A stretch of DNA of 5,813 bases. It comes from Ignavibacteriaceae bacterium (GTDB lineage: Bacteria; Bacteroidota; Ignavibacteria; Ignavibacteriales; Ignavibacteriaceae). The translations under genes and the position numbers were made by a program. Numbering within the stretch: the first letter of the stretch is position 1; the number at the start of each line of letters is the position of its first letter. The DNA is taken from contig JAPHUI010000052.1 in NCBI GenBank assembly GCA_026193755.1, positions 1 through 5,813 on the forward strand, given 5' to 3'. The notes beneath the pieces are model-generated. The model worked only from the letters and a program-made list of their open reading frames with translations. It ran no database searches and had not been told where the DNA came from. This document shows positions 5,241 through 5,813 of the stretch, in pieces.

Positions 5241-5813
5241 TTATTGTTCAATTTCAAAAATATTAACTTTTAGTCCCTCAGTGCAATTTGTGCACATCGG
5301 AACCGATTTTCTGCTGGAAAGAATCTTATTTCTGAAATTTGAATATTCATTCGATGACCAGACATTTGAAAACGATTTTCCATTTAGAATTTCAATTTCA
5401 TTCACTGCATCTTTATCAAAACAACAAGGGACTACTCTTCCATCCCATGTTATTACCGAAGTTCTCCACAAGGCAAAACAATGATTCTTTATTTCCTTTT
5501 TAATTTTGAAAGAATGATTTTCAAGAGTGTACCTTCTATACTTTTTATTTGACGGTAAAAACTTTAGTGCATTTTCATAAGACGAGATCTGCATTGTTTT
5601 AAAGACTATTTTGTCTACCCCAGCCTCTTTACAATATTTTTTTACTTCTTCAATTTGATGTTCATTCTGTTTCATCACAATAAACTGAAATTCCACAAAC
5701 GGTTTCTTCAACATTCTTTCTTTTTTTCTTTTGATTAAAGATCGAAGACCCTCATCAGCTTGCTTAAAAGATCCACCAACACGATATTTTTGATAACTCT
5801 CTTCATCCAATCC
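5241..5813 (-). CDS. Radical SAM/SPASM protein, C-terminal part (cut by window edge)
   Basis: The last 190 residues of a radical SAM enzyme; the frame is open to the window edge. The CxxxCxxC cluster site that binds S-adenosylmethionine is therefore outside. The visible part begins with GLDEESYQKYRVGG, which corresponds to the middle of the barrel (the usual form is S-DG...E.Y...R-GG), followed by EFQFIVMKQNEHQIEEVKKY (41-60) and GVDKIVFKTMQI (65-76). The end is a SPASM-type auxiliary iron-sulfur domain: Cys112, then WDGRVVPCCFD (123-133) with Cys130 and Cys131, then a W-S motif at 152-153 and PMCTNC (172-177) with Cys174 and Cys177. Such proteins modify peptides or small molecules; the substrate here cannot be told. 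A TTG near the edge (5810) should not be taken as a start, because the homology clearly continues upstream. It is the most upstream visible gene of a tight operon with the flippase-like and glycosyltransferase genes, which points to a lipid or saccharide modification. Confidence 0.9.
   Translation of the reverse strand, partial: GLDEESYQKYRVGGSFKQADEGLRSLIKRKKERMLKKPFVEFQFIVMKQNEHQIEEVKKYCKEAGVDKIVFKTMQISSYENALKFLPSNKKYRRYTLENHSFKIKKEIKNHCFALWRTSVITWDGRVVPCCFDKDAVNEIEILNGKSFSNVWSSNEYSNFRNKILSSRKSVPMCTNCTEGLKVNIFEIEQ

Noticed and set aside
5089..5484. 131-codon plus-strand frame across the radical SAM/flippase junction
   Set aside because: It is antisense to two well-supported genes, has no family pattern and no good ribosome binding site.

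Overview
The window is AT-rich bacterial DNA in which every convincing gene lies on the minus strand, so transcription runs from the high coordinates to the low. The gene families (a DUF6600-type secreted protein, a YhhQ-type transporter with a long first loop, a SPASM radical SAM protein beside a flippase-like protein and a family 2 glycosyltransferase) and the base composition suggest the Bacteroidota/Chlorobiota/Ignavibacteriota group. Good Shine-Dalgarno sequences before several genes (for example GGAGG before the DUF6600 gene) are unlike most Bacteroidota and lean towards an Ignavibacteria-like lineage. This placement is an inference from gene content, not a phylogenetic result.

Layout in the direction of transcription. 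(1) 5813-3098: a tight three-gene operon made of the C-terminal part of a radical SAM/SPASM protein (cut by the window edge), a polytopic protein of the LPG-synthase-TM (flippase-like) family 6 bp further on, and a membrane-bound family 2 glycosyltransferase whose start overlaps the end of the previous gene. Together they look like an envelope lipid or glycolipid modification unit of unknown product. (2) 3097-2951: a regulatory gap with an 18-bp palindrome and a sigma-54-like -24/-12 element just ahead of a strong ribosome binding site. (3) 2950-1607: a secreted two-part protein with an aromatic-rich DUF6600 repeat domain and a 210-residue basic, disordered tail. It ends at a clear rho-independent terminator. 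(4) 1508-741: a queuosine-precursor transporter of the YhhQ family. (5) 740-463: an AT-rich gap with no gene and only weak repeats. (6) 462-1: the N-terminal 154 residues of a malic enzyme, cut by the window edge.

The operon and the DUF6600 gene both concern the cell envelope, but nothing in the sequence ties them into one pathway. The transporter and the malic enzyme are housekeeping functions (tRNA modification salvage; malate to pyruvate). No rRNA, tRNA, CRISPR array, insertion sequence or integration site was seen. The least explained parts are the radical SAM/flippase/glycosyltransferase operon and the promoter region of the DUF6600 gene.
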